In this document: in pieces, positions 1-5,631 of the stretch | How the letters are laid out: each line of letters starts with the position of its first letter | Numbering within the stretch: position 1 is the first letter of the stretch | The notes under the pieces: model-generated | Database searches by the model: none | The model's input: the letters and a program-made list of their open reading frames with translations, nothing else | What the model was told of the DNA's origin: nothing | Assembly (NCBI GenBank): GCA_944380945.1 | Contig: CALWJG010000076.1 | Span: forward strand, 1-7,323 | Reading direction: 5' to 3' | Source: an uncultured Agathobaculum sp. | Lineage (GTDB): Bacteria; Bacillota; Clostridia; Oscillospirales; Butyricicoccaceae | Length of the DNA: 7,323 nt | Made by a program: the position numbers and the translations under genes

Positions 1-333
1 CTCGGCGCGCTGTTTGCGGGCGCATACCTGACCGCCTCCGTGCTGGGGTGGAGCTGTCCGCTGCAGCACTTCACGGGCATCCCCTGCCCCGGCTGCGGCA
101 TGTCGCGCGCAGGGTTCGCCCTGCTGCGGCTGGATTTTGCCGCGGCGTTCCGGTATCATCCGATGATATATGTCCTGCCGCCCGTCCTGCTGTATGCCCT
201 GTTCGGCCGGAAGCCGCTGCTGGGCGCCAAGCGGCGCGAGCGCATCCTGCTCTGGGGCACGATGGCGCTATGGGCGGCGGTCTGGGCCGTCCGCCTGCTG
301 ACGCATGACCCGCTGGTCTGGGGCGCGGTTTGA
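1..333 (+). CDS. DUF2752 family membrane protein (5' end outside window)
   Basis: The reading frame is open from the first base (110 codons) and stops with TGA at 331-333, so the true start lies upstream; the GTG at 40 is internal. The family signature is clear: C19, then TGIPCPGCGMSRA at about residues 25-37, giving the C...TGxPCPGCGxxRA pattern of DUF2752. Hydrophobic stretches flank it: the N-terminal end of the visible part, about residues 52-66 and about 81-96, which fits a small multi-spanning inner-membrane protein. The family has no established biochemical role; the paired cysteines could bind metal or form a disulfide, but that is inference. A strong terminator starts four bases after the stop codon, so this is the last gene of its transcript. 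Family assignment is confident, function unknown. Confidence 0.85.
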   Translation, partial: LGALFAGAYLTASVLGWSCPLQHFTGIPCPGCGMSRAGFALLRLDFAAAFRYHPMIYVLPPVLLYALFGRKPLLGAKRRERILLWGTMALWAAVWAVRLLTHDPLVWGAV

Positions 334-337
334 TGAC

Positions 338-376
338 AAAAGCACAGCGCATGGAAATCCATGTGCTGTGCTTTTT
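338..376 (+). terminator. Rho-independent terminator after the DUF2752 gene
   Basis: A 17-bp stem (338-354 paired with 359-375, one G-U pair at 349/364) closes on an AAAT loop at 355-358. The right arm ends in TTTTT (372-376), followed by GTTTTG. The stem starts four bases after the stop codon of the DUF2752 gene. Stem length plus the U-tract make this a textbook intrinsic terminator. The left arm has a short A-run, so it could also act weakly on the other strand. Confidence 0.92.
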
Positions 377-416
377 GTTTTGCGGAGCCGGACGGCAAGA
401 AATCGCCTGCTATGCC

Positions 417-446
417 TTGCCTGAGCATGCCGGTCTGTGCTATACT
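417..446 (+). promoter_or_regulatory. Sigma-A-type promoter of the CpXC gene, extended -10
   Basis: TTGCCT (417-422) is followed after 18 bases by TATACT (441-446), and a TG one base upstream of the hexamer (438-439) gives an extended -10. It lies between the terminator of the preceding gene and the ribosome binding site of the CpXC gene. The predicted transcript start is near 453, giving a leader of about 34 nt. The same -35, spacing and -10 recur in the exporter promoter at 2091-2120. Confidence 0.7.
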
Positions 447-467
447 ATATCTAATTGGGCGAACACC

Positions 468-475
468 AAGGAGGG
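468..475 (+). promoter_or_regulatory. Ribosome binding site fixing the CpXC start at 487
   Basis: AAGGAGGG is a near-perfect Shine-Dalgarno sequence 11 bases before ATG 487. It rules out the longer in-frame start at 361. Confidence 0.8.
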
Positions 476-486
476 ACCACTGTACC

Positions 487-1098
487 ATGACCATCACCTG
501 CCCGCACTGTCATGCTGAGAACGAGTACAAAACGCTCGACCATATCAATATTGACCGCAATCCCGAGCTGCGGGCCAAGGTGCAGGATCTGTCCTGCTTT
601 CGTGTCACCTGCCCAAACTGCGGTGAAACCATGCTTGCCGTATATCCCTGCCTGTACCATGACATTTCCAATCAGTTCATGGTCTGGCTTTGGCCGGAGG
701 AGGAACAGCCGCCCCGCGCGCAGTTCGATCCGCTGGCCGGTTATACGCTGCGCATTGTGGACAGTCTGAACAGCTTCCGCGAGAAGATCAATATTCTGGA
801 GCGCGGGCTGGACGACCGGACGGTCGAGATCATGAAGCTGCTGCTCTTTGCGCAGCTCAACCGCGATCTCGACGTGGTCGAGCTGCTGTTCCACGAGCTG
901 GATGAGCAGACCATGGATTTCCGCTTTGTCGCTGTGCTGTCGGACGGAGCGGAGCAGTACGCCGCTATGCCGGGCGCTGTCTACCAGCGCCTGCAGGAGG
1001 ACGTCAAAAACTACCTTTACACGCCGGGCGGCGATTTTACGCGCATCGACATGGCGTGGGCCAAGGATGCGCTCGAGCTGCTGCACGAGCTGGGATAA
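487..1098 (+). CDS. CpXC domain-containing protein
   Basis: This is a 203-residue protein. The N-terminal region (about 1-60) has two CPxC pairs, C5-P-H-C8 and C42-P-N-C45, which is the arrangement of the CpXC domain, presumably a zinc ribbon. A YHD motif (57-59) follows, then a mostly helical, acidic second half without a recognised motif. It has no signal peptide or membrane segment, so it should be cytoplasmic. The ATG at 487 is chosen because AAGGAGGG (468-475) sits 11 bases upstream and the CPxC signature starts at residue 5. The in-frame ATG at 361 lies inside the upstream terminator and would add 42 residues unlike the family. The gene has its own promoter and appears monocistronic. 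Molecular function is unknown; nucleic acid or protein binding is only a guess. Confidence 0.88.
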   Translation: MTITCPHCHAENEYKTLDHINIDRNPELRAKVQDLSCFRVTCPNCGETMLAVYPCLYHDISNQFMVWLWPEEEQPPRAQFDPLAGYTLRIVDSLNSFREKINILERGLDDRTVEIMKLLLFAQLNRDLDVVELLFHELDEQTMDFRFVAVLSDGAEQYAAMPGAVYQRLQEDVKNYLYTPGGDFTRIDMAWAKDALELLHELG

Positions 1099-1145
1099 CT
1101 GCGCTCCTCTGCTGTGCGGCCAGCTCCAAATCGCCGGGACGGCAT

Positions 1146-1180
1146 AAAAAACGGCCTCCCCGAAATGGGGAGACCCGTTT
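1146..1180 (-). terminator. Rho-independent terminator of the exporter gene
   Basis: Read on the minus strand, AAACGGGTCTCCCC, loop ATTTC and GGGGAGGCCGTTTTTT form a stem with a CTCCCC/GGGGAG core, an outer helix with one bulged G, and a six-base T-run (1151-1146). It begins three bases after the exporter stop codon. The opposite strand has only a TTT after the stem, so it is at best a weak terminator for the convergent CpXC gene. No better plus-strand terminator lies in 1099-1145. Confidence 0.85.
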
Positions 1181-1182
1181 GG

Positions 1183-2034
1183 TCAGCCGTACAGGAGCTG
1201 GATCAGCATGCCGGCGGCCACGGCGACCGCCAGTGTTGCCGCGATGACCGGAAGCGCGCGGCGGCGGCCCTCCCGATCCTGAAACAGCACGATGTAGCCA
1301 AACCCCGCGCCGGTAGACAGACCGGCGATCAGGGCGCCGAAGCTGATCGTGCCCGCGGCGAACAGCTCGGAGAGCAGCACGCTCATCGCGCAGCTGGGGA
1401 CCAGACCGAGGATGGCGCACAGCACTGGCTGGAACAGCGTATCCGACAGGAGGAGCGAGGCGAGCACGTCCTCGCCGATCAGGTGGACGATAATATCCAG
1501 CACCAGCATGACGGCGAACAGGAAAAACGACGTCTTGAGCGTGTGCCAGACCACGCTCCACACCGGAGAGCCCGCGCTGCAGTCGCAGGCGGTCATCTCT
1601 ACTTCGACCGGCTCGTCGCTCTCCAGCCGGTGACGGCGGAATACCGTGTATTTCAGAAGGTAGCCGCCGATCACGGCCACGGCAAACTTGACCGCAAGCA
1701 GCAGCGCGACCTGCCCCACGCTCGCCCCGCCGGCCAACAGGACGGGCACCGCCTCGTCCGAGGTGGCGAGAAAGACCGAGACCAGCGTCGCCGGCGCGAG
1801 ATAGCCCGCACAGAACAGGGCCGAGGCCGCGGCGGAAAAGCCGCACTGGGGGATCGTGCCCGCGAGCGCGCCCACGACCGGGCCGAACTGCGCCGCGCGC
1901 GAAAGCAGCGTAGGCGTGTTGGTCAGGCGGTTTTCGATGTAGTAAAGCAGCGCATATACCACCAGAAGCAGCGGCACGGTTTTGAGCACGTCCACAAATG
2001 CTTCCGGCACCACATGTTGTAATAAGTGAAGCAA
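1183..2034 (-). CDS. Putative heavy-metal/manganese exporter, ArsP_2-like multi-spanning permease
   Basis: This is a very hydrophobic protein of 283 residues with about 8-10 predicted membrane segments. It has two internally related halves, each with a G-x-x-P-x-C-x-x-S signature: GTIPQCGFS (about 59-67) and GLVPSCAMS (about 210-218). A TSDEAVP motif (about 91-97) follows the first. The central hydrophilic loop (about 133-155) carries a C-D-C pair (150-152) that could bind metal. This matches the family of putative 10-TM heavy-metal exporters, whose members are annotated as manganese transporter or arsenic efflux protein; sequence alone does not settle the substrate. TTG at 2034 is preferred because GAGGTGA (2046-2040) lies five bases upstream. 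GTG at 2043 is in frame, would add three residues, and overlaps that site. It has its own promoter and terminator and diverges from the helicase. Confidence 0.82.
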   Translation of the reverse strand: MLHLLQHVVPEAFVDVLKTVPLLLVVYALLYYIENRLTNTPTLLSRAAQFGPVVGALAGTIPQCGFSAAASALFCAGYLAPATLVSVFLATSDEAVPVLLAGGASVGQVALLLAVKFAVAVIGGYLLKYTVFRRHRLESDEPVEVEMTACDCSAGSPVWSVVWHTLKTSFFLFAVMLVLDIIVHLIGEDVLASLLLSDTLFQPVLCAILGLVPSCAMSVLLSELFAAGTISFGALIAGLSTGAGFGYIVLFQDREGRRRALPVIAATLAVAVAAGMLIQLLYG

Positions 2035-2039
2035 ATAAG

Positions 2040-2046
2040 TCACCTC
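2040..2046 (-). promoter_or_regulatory. Ribosome binding site supporting a TTG start for the exporter
   Basis: On the minus strand GAGGTGA lies five bases upstream of TTG 2034. The alternative GTG start (2043-2041) is embedded in this site and has no good Shine-Dalgarno sequence of its own. Confidence 0.6.
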
Positions 2047-2063
2047 ATGTAAGAATCAGCATC

Positions 2064-2078
2064 CCTGCTCAGAGCAGG
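2064..2078. repeat. 15-bp perfect inverted repeat in the exporter leader
   Basis: CCTGCTC and GAGCAGG are separated by a single A. The repeat lies just downstream of the predicted exporter transcript start, before its ribosome binding site. The position suits a repressor operator. As a transcript the one-base loop would force a shorter stem, so a DNA-binding site is more likely than an RNA hairpin. The binding protein is unknown. Confidence 0.5.
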
Positions 2079-2090
2079 AGAACGTAAATC

Positions 2091-2120
2091 AGTATATCAC
2101 AGACGGGCGCTTTCAGGCAA
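2091..2120 (-). promoter_or_regulatory. Sigma-A-type promoter of the exporter, extended -10
   Basis: On the minus strand TTGCCT (2120-2115), an 18-base spacer and TATACT (2096-2091) form a promoter with a TG one base upstream of the -10. The predicted start is near 2084, leaving a leader of about 50 nt. A second inverted repeat, GGCAA (2116-2120) and TTGCC (2128-2132), overlaps the -35 and could be an operator. No clear promoter for the divergent helicase was found in this gap. Confidence 0.65.
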
Positions 2121-2171
2121 GCGGGATTTGCCGCAGCGCGCGAATTTTGAAGAAGGAAACGAATCTGCACT

Positions 2172-3785
2172 ATGAAATTCAATGAATTGAAGATACAGAA
2201 GAACATTCTGCGCGCACTGCGCGAGGCGGGCTACGAGCAGCCCACCCCGATCCAGCAGCGCGCCATCCCTCCCGTGCTCGCCGGCCGCGACCTGCTGGGC
2301 TGCGCGCAGACCGGCACGGGCAAGACCTGCGCGTTTGCCGTGCCGATCATCCAGCGGCTGGACGAGTCGCGCGGCAAGCCCGGCGCGATCCGCGCGCTCA
2401 TCCTGACGCCGACGCGCGAGCTTGCGCTGCAGATCTATGAAAACGTGTGCCAGTACGCCCGGTATACGGCGTGCACCGCGGCTGTGATCTATGGCGGCGT
2501 CTCTCAGGTGCCGCAGGTCGAGGCGATCCAGCGCGGCGCGGATATCCTGATCGCCACGCCCGGCCGCCTGTGGGACCTGATGGGACAGGGCATCGTCAAG
2601 CTCAACCGCGTGGAGTGCTTTGTGCTGGACGAGGCCGACCGCATGCTGGATATGGGCTTTTTCCCGGACGTCAAGCGCATCGTCAAATACCTGCCCGCCA
2701 AGCGGCAGACGCTGCTGTTTTCGGCGACCATCCCGCAGGAGATCGCCGCGCTTGCGGAGAGCATGCTCCGCGATCCCGAGCATATCGCGGTCACCCCGTC
2801 GGCCAAGCCGGTGGATAAGATCGAGCAGAAGGTCTATTTTGTCGAAAAAGCCGAGAAAAAGACGCTGCTCGCCCAGATCATCCAGGAGAGCAACGTGCAT
2901 CAGACGCTGGTCTTCACCCGCACCAAGCACGGCGCTGACCGCGTGGCGCGCGACCTGAACCGCGCGGGCGTCAAGGCGAAGTCCATCCATGGCGATAAGT
3001 CGCAGAACCAGCGCCAGCGTGCGCTGACTGAGTTCAAGGAGTGCAAGATCGCCGTGCTCGTTGCGACCGATATCGCAGCGCGCGGCATTGACATCAACGA
3101 GCTGCCGCTCGTCATCAACTACGATCTGCCCAACATCCCGGAGACCTATGTCCACCGGATCGGCCGCACCGGCCGCGCCGGACAGGAGGGCACGGCGATC
3201 TCGTTCTGCGACCAGTCCGAGCGCCCCTATCTGGCGGACATCGAGAAGCTGATCGGCAAGAAGATCCCGGTCGCAGGCGAGGTGGCGCATGCAGAGACAG
3301 CGCCCGTACCTGCCAGCCGTGAGCCCGCGCAGCATAAGACAGCCAACAAGCGCTCCCGCCGCAAGCTGGTTTCGGAAAACGCGCCGGCGGAGGCAGTCGC
3401 CGCCGAGGCTGCTGCGGAAAAAGCAGCCAAGCAGCAGGCGCGAAAAGCCAAGGCTGCCGCCAAGCGTCCCTCGCGCCGGGAAAAAGCGGCGCAGGTGCAG
3501 GCCGAGCAGCAGGCCAAGGCAGCGGCGCCCCGCGCCTCCCGCTCCCCTGCCGGACGCGGCAGAGGCCGACGGAACGATCCCTATGCGCGGTATGAGAAAA
3601 ACGAGCCGCGCGTGGATGCGCACACCCCCTCCCGCGCGTACGCATTGAGCGATGAGGCGGCTGCCCGCATCCGCAAAAAGGTGGAGGCGGCGCTGGCTGC
3701 GCGCGCGCAGAGGGCCGCCGCGCCCCAGCCGCAGGCAGAACAGAAAAAGACGCCTGCCCGCCGAGGCCGCCGCGCGCACCACTAA
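2172..3785 (+). CDS. DEAD-box ATP-dependent RNA helicase, RhlE-like
   Basis: This is a 537-residue cytoplasmic enzyme that would unwind RNA duplexes or remodel ribonucleoproteins using ATP. The full motif set is present and intact: Q motif GYEQPTPIQ (20-28), motif I AQTGTGKT (45-52), Ia PTRELA (80-85), Ib TPGR (129-132), II DEAD (153-156), III SAT (184-186), IV LVFTRT (246-251), V ATDIAARGIDI (298-308) and VI HRIGRTGRAG (328-337). The core ends near residue 370. A tail of about 165 residues rich in Ala, Lys, Arg and Gln follows, ending RRGRR, typical of disordered RNA-binding tails in RhlE-type proteins. The start fits the family opening MKFxEL; AAGGA (2153-2157) is 14 bases upstream, slightly distant. 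It is followed after 27 bases by the glycosidase-domain gene, so the two are probably cotranscribed. RhlE-like is more likely than CshA or DeaD because no extra C-terminal domain is recognisable. Confidence 0.95.
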   Translation: MKFNELKIQKNILRALREAGYEQPTPIQQRAIPPVLAGRDLLGCAQTGTGKTCAFAVPIIQRLDESRGKPGAIRALILTPTRELALQIYENVCQYARYTACTAAVIYGGVSQVPQVEAIQRGADILIATPGRLWDLMGQGIVKLNRVECFVLDEADRMLDMGFFPDVKRIVKYLPAKRQTLLFSATIPQEIAALAESMLRDPEHIAVTPSAKPVDKIEQKVYFVEKAEKKTLLAQIIQESNVHQTLVFTRTKHGADRVARDLNRAGVKAKSIHGDKSQNQRQRALTEFKECKIAVLVATDIAARGIDINELPLVINYDLPNIPETYVHRIGRTGRAGQEGTAISFCDQSERPYLADIEKLIGKKIPVAGEVAHAETAPVPASREPAQHKTANKRSRRKLVSENAPAEAVAAEAAAEKAAKQQARKAKAAAKRPSRREKAAQVQAEQQAKAAAPRASRSPAGRGRGRRNDPYARYEKNEPRVDAHTPSRAYALSDEAAARIRKKVEAALAARAQRAAAPQPQAEQKKTPARRGRRAHH

Positions 3786-3797
3786 CCCGCAGACTGC

Positions 3798-3805
3798 AAA
3801 AGGAG
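3798..3805 (+). promoter_or_regulatory. Ribosome binding site supporting a TTG start at 3813
   Basis: AAAAGGAG lies seven bases before TTG 3813. It is the only good Shine-Dalgarno sequence in the 27-base gap after the helicase stop, and it supports the non-ATG start of the next gene. Confidence 0.8.
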
Positions 3806-3812
3806 AACGATC

Positions 3813-5000
3813 TTGAACGGCGCAAAACACCGCATCGCCCTCGGGCTGACCTGCTTTCTCATGGTCTGCCTGACGGTGATCTATCCATTTCTGCTTTACA
3901 CCCCCAACGCGTTTGTCACGCGCTGGCGGGAATGGTACATCGAAACCGCGATGGGCACGATGACCCACCAGTGGCTGGCGACCTGGTTCATCCCCAGTGA
4001 CATCATCGAAGAGGTGATGAGCAAGCGCTATGTGATGAACCAGAAGCAGTCCGGCGTGTTCAGCAGCTGGTTTGATGAGCTCGAGCTCGAAGAACCCGCC
4101 GAAGGCACGCCGAAAGAGCAGTTTTATCATATTTTCTCCGAGCTGGACCGCGATAGCTTCGAGGCGTTCCTGCGGGACAATCCGGAGTATATCGCCGACG
4201 GTTATGACCATATCGACATCGACCTGATCGGCGACGATATGACCCGCAAAAACTATGACACCGGCATCCGGACCACACAGGGCGACACCGTACTGGCCAT
4301 CAACGCGGAGCACGGCATCATGATCGTGGAGATCGTGGGCGAGGATTCGCTCGGCATGGAGTATGCCGGCAAGCTCGCGCTTTGCAAGCAGCCGAAGAAC
4401 GTCTTTGTCGGCACCTGCGAGGGCCTGTTTGAATACGGTTCCTATGTCACGGAAATGGTCGACCGGTACGACGCCAAGCTGGGCATCAACGCCTCCGGCT
4501 TTGCCGACTACGAGGGCAACGGCACCGGCGGCCTGCCCTACGGCTTTCTCAAAAGCGAGGGCGAGGAGCTGCAGCCGGCAGTTGCGGGCGGCTGGAAGAT
4601 CATCGGGTTTGACGAAAAGGATCATCTGCAGATCGGCGAATTCACCGACACCTCGGCTTTCCGGGATGCGGTCGAGTTCCATCCGGCGCTCATCATCAAC
4701 GGCGAAAATCTGGTCGCGGGCAGCGGCCTGAACGACCAGCAGCCGCGCACCGCCATCGGCCAGAAGGAGGACGGCACCGTCCTGATGCTGGTGGTGGACG
4801 GCCGGCAGTTCCATTCCTTCGGCATTTCGATCGAACGCTGCGCGGAGATCATGGAACGGTATCAGGCCTATCAGGCCTCCATGCTGGACGGCGGCTCGTC
4901 CTCCGTCATGGTGTATGACGGCCGGGAGATCACCAGCCCGACTACGCTTTCCCAGAATCCGGAGGGCCGCTATCTCCCGGACGCATTTCTGGTCCGGTAA
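3813..5000 (+). CDS. Membrane-anchored phosphodiester glycosidase (NAGPA) domain protein
   Basis: This is a 395-residue protein. Residues about 8-29 form an N-terminal hydrophobic segment after KHR, a signal anchor or uncleaved signal, so the rest should be extracytoplasmic. The C-terminal half (about 155-395) is a NAGPA domain: INASGF (225-230), RTAIGQ (312-317), LMLVVDGR (324-331), LDGGSSS (358-364) and a C-terminal RYLPDAF (387-392), all typical of the family. The family is named for the enzyme that uncovers N-acetylglucosamine-1-phosphodiester; bacterial members are linked to cell-surface or exopolysaccharide phosphodiesters, but the substrate here is unknown. The region about 30-150 is acidic and has no recognised motif. 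The start is TTG with a strong ribosome binding site. It lies 27 bases after the helicase and is probably cotranscribed with it. Confidence 0.88.
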   Translation: MNGAKHRIALGLTCFLMVCLTVIYPFLLYTPNAFVTRWREWYIETAMGTMTHQWLATWFIPSDIIEEVMSKRYVMNQKQSGVFSSWFDELELEEPAEGTPKEQFYHIFSELDRDSFEAFLRDNPEYIADGYDHIDIDLIGDDMTRKNYDTGIRTTQGDTVLAINAEHGIMIVEIVGEDSLGMEYAGKLALCKQPKNVFVGTCEGLFEYGSYVTEMVDRYDAKLGINASGFADYEGNGTGGLPYGFLKSEGEELQPAVAGGWKIIGFDEKDHLQIGEFTDTSAFRDAVEFHPALIINGENLVAGSGLNDQQPRTAIGQKEDGTVLMLVVDGRQFHSFGISIERCAEIMERYQAYQASMLDGGSSSVMVYDGREITSPTTLSQNPEGRYLPDAFLVR

Positions 5001-5025
5001 CGGCAAACTTTAGAGGAAAGAACGC

Positions 5026-5060
5026 GCAAAGCCGGCGGGGCAACACCCCGCCGGCTTTGC
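5026..5060. terminator. Perfect 15-bp hairpin between convergent genes
   Basis: The left arm GCAAAGCCGGCGGGG (5026-5040), loop CAACA and right arm CCCCGCCGGCTTTGC (5046-5060) pair perfectly. The hairpin starts 26 bases after the glycosidase-domain stop codon and faces the convergent Rrf2 gene, so it can serve both strands. A clean U-tract is missing on both sides (CTTTGCTATA on the plus strand), so efficiency is uncertain despite the very stable stem. Confidence 0.7.
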
Positions 5061-5088
5061 TATACAGTTATGGTAGTATCCGATTCCG

Positions 5089-5122
5089 AACAGCTTTTCT
5101 GCCGCATGCGGCATGCGCTGTT
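5089..5122. repeat. Nested inverted repeats downstream of the Rrf2 gene
   Basis: AACAGC (5089-5094) and GCTGTT (5117-5122) enclose the 12-bp palindrome GCCGCATGCGGC (5101-5112). The heptamer GCATGCG is also tandemly repeated at 5104-5117. The structure lies 16 bases past the Rrf2 stop codon and could form part of a 3' end for that gene, but there is no U-tract after it. Confidence 0.4.
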
Positions 5123-5137
5123 TGCGTGGTTATGCTT

Positions 5138-5566
5138 TCAAATGGAGAAATCCAACGTTTTCCCGCGGTTGACCAGTTCTTCCAACGTGACAGAATCCAA
5201 ATACCGATTGACAACATCATACAGGCCGCGCCAAAAATCGAGCGTGAGACACTCCGCGGCGCGCGCGCATTCGACCGGATCGTGTTCCAGGCAGGCTACC
5301 GGCGCCAGCGAACCCTCCGTGATGCGCAGGATCTCCCCCACCGTATATTCAGACGGGTGGCGGGAAAGCTGGTATCCGCCCTGTGCGCCGCGCGTGGAAG
5401 TGACAAAACCCGCGCGGGACAGCTGAACCACGATCTGTTCCAGATATTTCGCCGAAATTTCCTGACGTTTAGAGATATCGCGCAGCGGGATGTAACCTGC
5501 TGCGTCATGCTGCGCAAGATCGATCATCAGACGAAGTGCATATCTTCCCTTAGTCGAAATCTTCAT
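5138..5566 (-). CDS. Rrf2 family transcriptional regulator with IscR-like cysteines
   Basis: This is a 142-residue winged-helix regulator. It opens MKISTKGRYALRLM, the standard Rrf2 start, followed by a helix-turn-helix (about 27-52, with ISAKYLEQI) and the wing GAQGGYQLSR (about 60-69). Three cysteines, C92, C100 and C106 (C-x7-C-x5-C), lie where IscR and NsrR carry Fe-S ligands; the first gap is two residues longer than in E. coli IscR (C92, C98, C104). An Fe-S or thiol-sensing role is inferred. The ATG at 5566 is chosen because AAAAGGGG (5581-5574) is seven bases upstream; the in-frame ATG at 5572 is only one base from that site. It has its own promoter containing an inverted repeat, suggesting autoregulation. 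It lies downstream of the GTPase-NYN gene on the same strand. Target genes cannot be read from the window. Confidence 0.92.
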   Translation of the reverse strand: MKISTKGRYALRLMIDLAQHDAAGYIPLRDISKRQEISAKYLEQIVVQLSRAGFVTSTRGAQGGYQLSRHPSEYTVGEILRITEGSLAPVACLEHDPVECARAAECLTLDFWRGLYDVVNRYLDSVTLEELVNRGKTLDFSI

Positions 5567-5586
5567 AAGCATACCCCTTTTGCATC

Positions 5587-5615
5587 ATTATGCCACAAAA
5601 TTGCCTCAATTTCAA
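5587..5615 (-). promoter_or_regulatory. Rrf2 promoter with an embedded operator-like inverted repeat
   Basis: On the minus strand TTGAAA (5615-5610), a 17-base spacer and CATAAT (5592-5587) form a near-consensus promoter. The spacer region contains a perfect inverted repeat, AAATTG (5598-5603), CCT, CAATTT (5607-5612), overlapping the end of the -35. AT-rich dyads in the promoter are typical Rrf2 targets, so autorepression is likely. The -35 begins 17 bases after the stop of the upstream gene, with no terminator between. Confidence 0.75.
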
Positions 5616-5631
5616 GCATAACTGCACGCGA

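Noticed and set aside
361..486. N-terminal extension of the CpXC protein from the ATG at 361
   Set aside because: That start lies within the upstream terminator and ahead of the promoter, and a strong ribosome binding site points to 487.
1114..2022. A 302-codon plus-strand frame antisense to the exporter
   Set aside because: Its composition (runs of Arg, Gln, His, Asp and Ala) is typical of an antisense shadow, while the opposite strand encodes a clear membrane protein with promoter, ribosome binding site and terminator.
2044..2171. A yybP-ykoY manganese riboswitch upstream of the putative manganese exporter
   Set aside because: The leader from the predicted transcript start is only about 50 bases and shows none of the conserved paired elements of that class.
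2097..5006. A 969-codon open frame on the minus strand, antisense to the helicase and glycosidase-domain genes
   Set aside because: It covers two well-supported genes. Its translation is low-complexity and matches no family, and such long antisense frames are expected from high-GC third-position bias.
5101..5117. The tandem GCATGCG heptamer as a CRISPR or mobile-element end
   Set aside because: There are only two short copies, no spacers and no transposase nearby. It is best read as part of a local palindrome.
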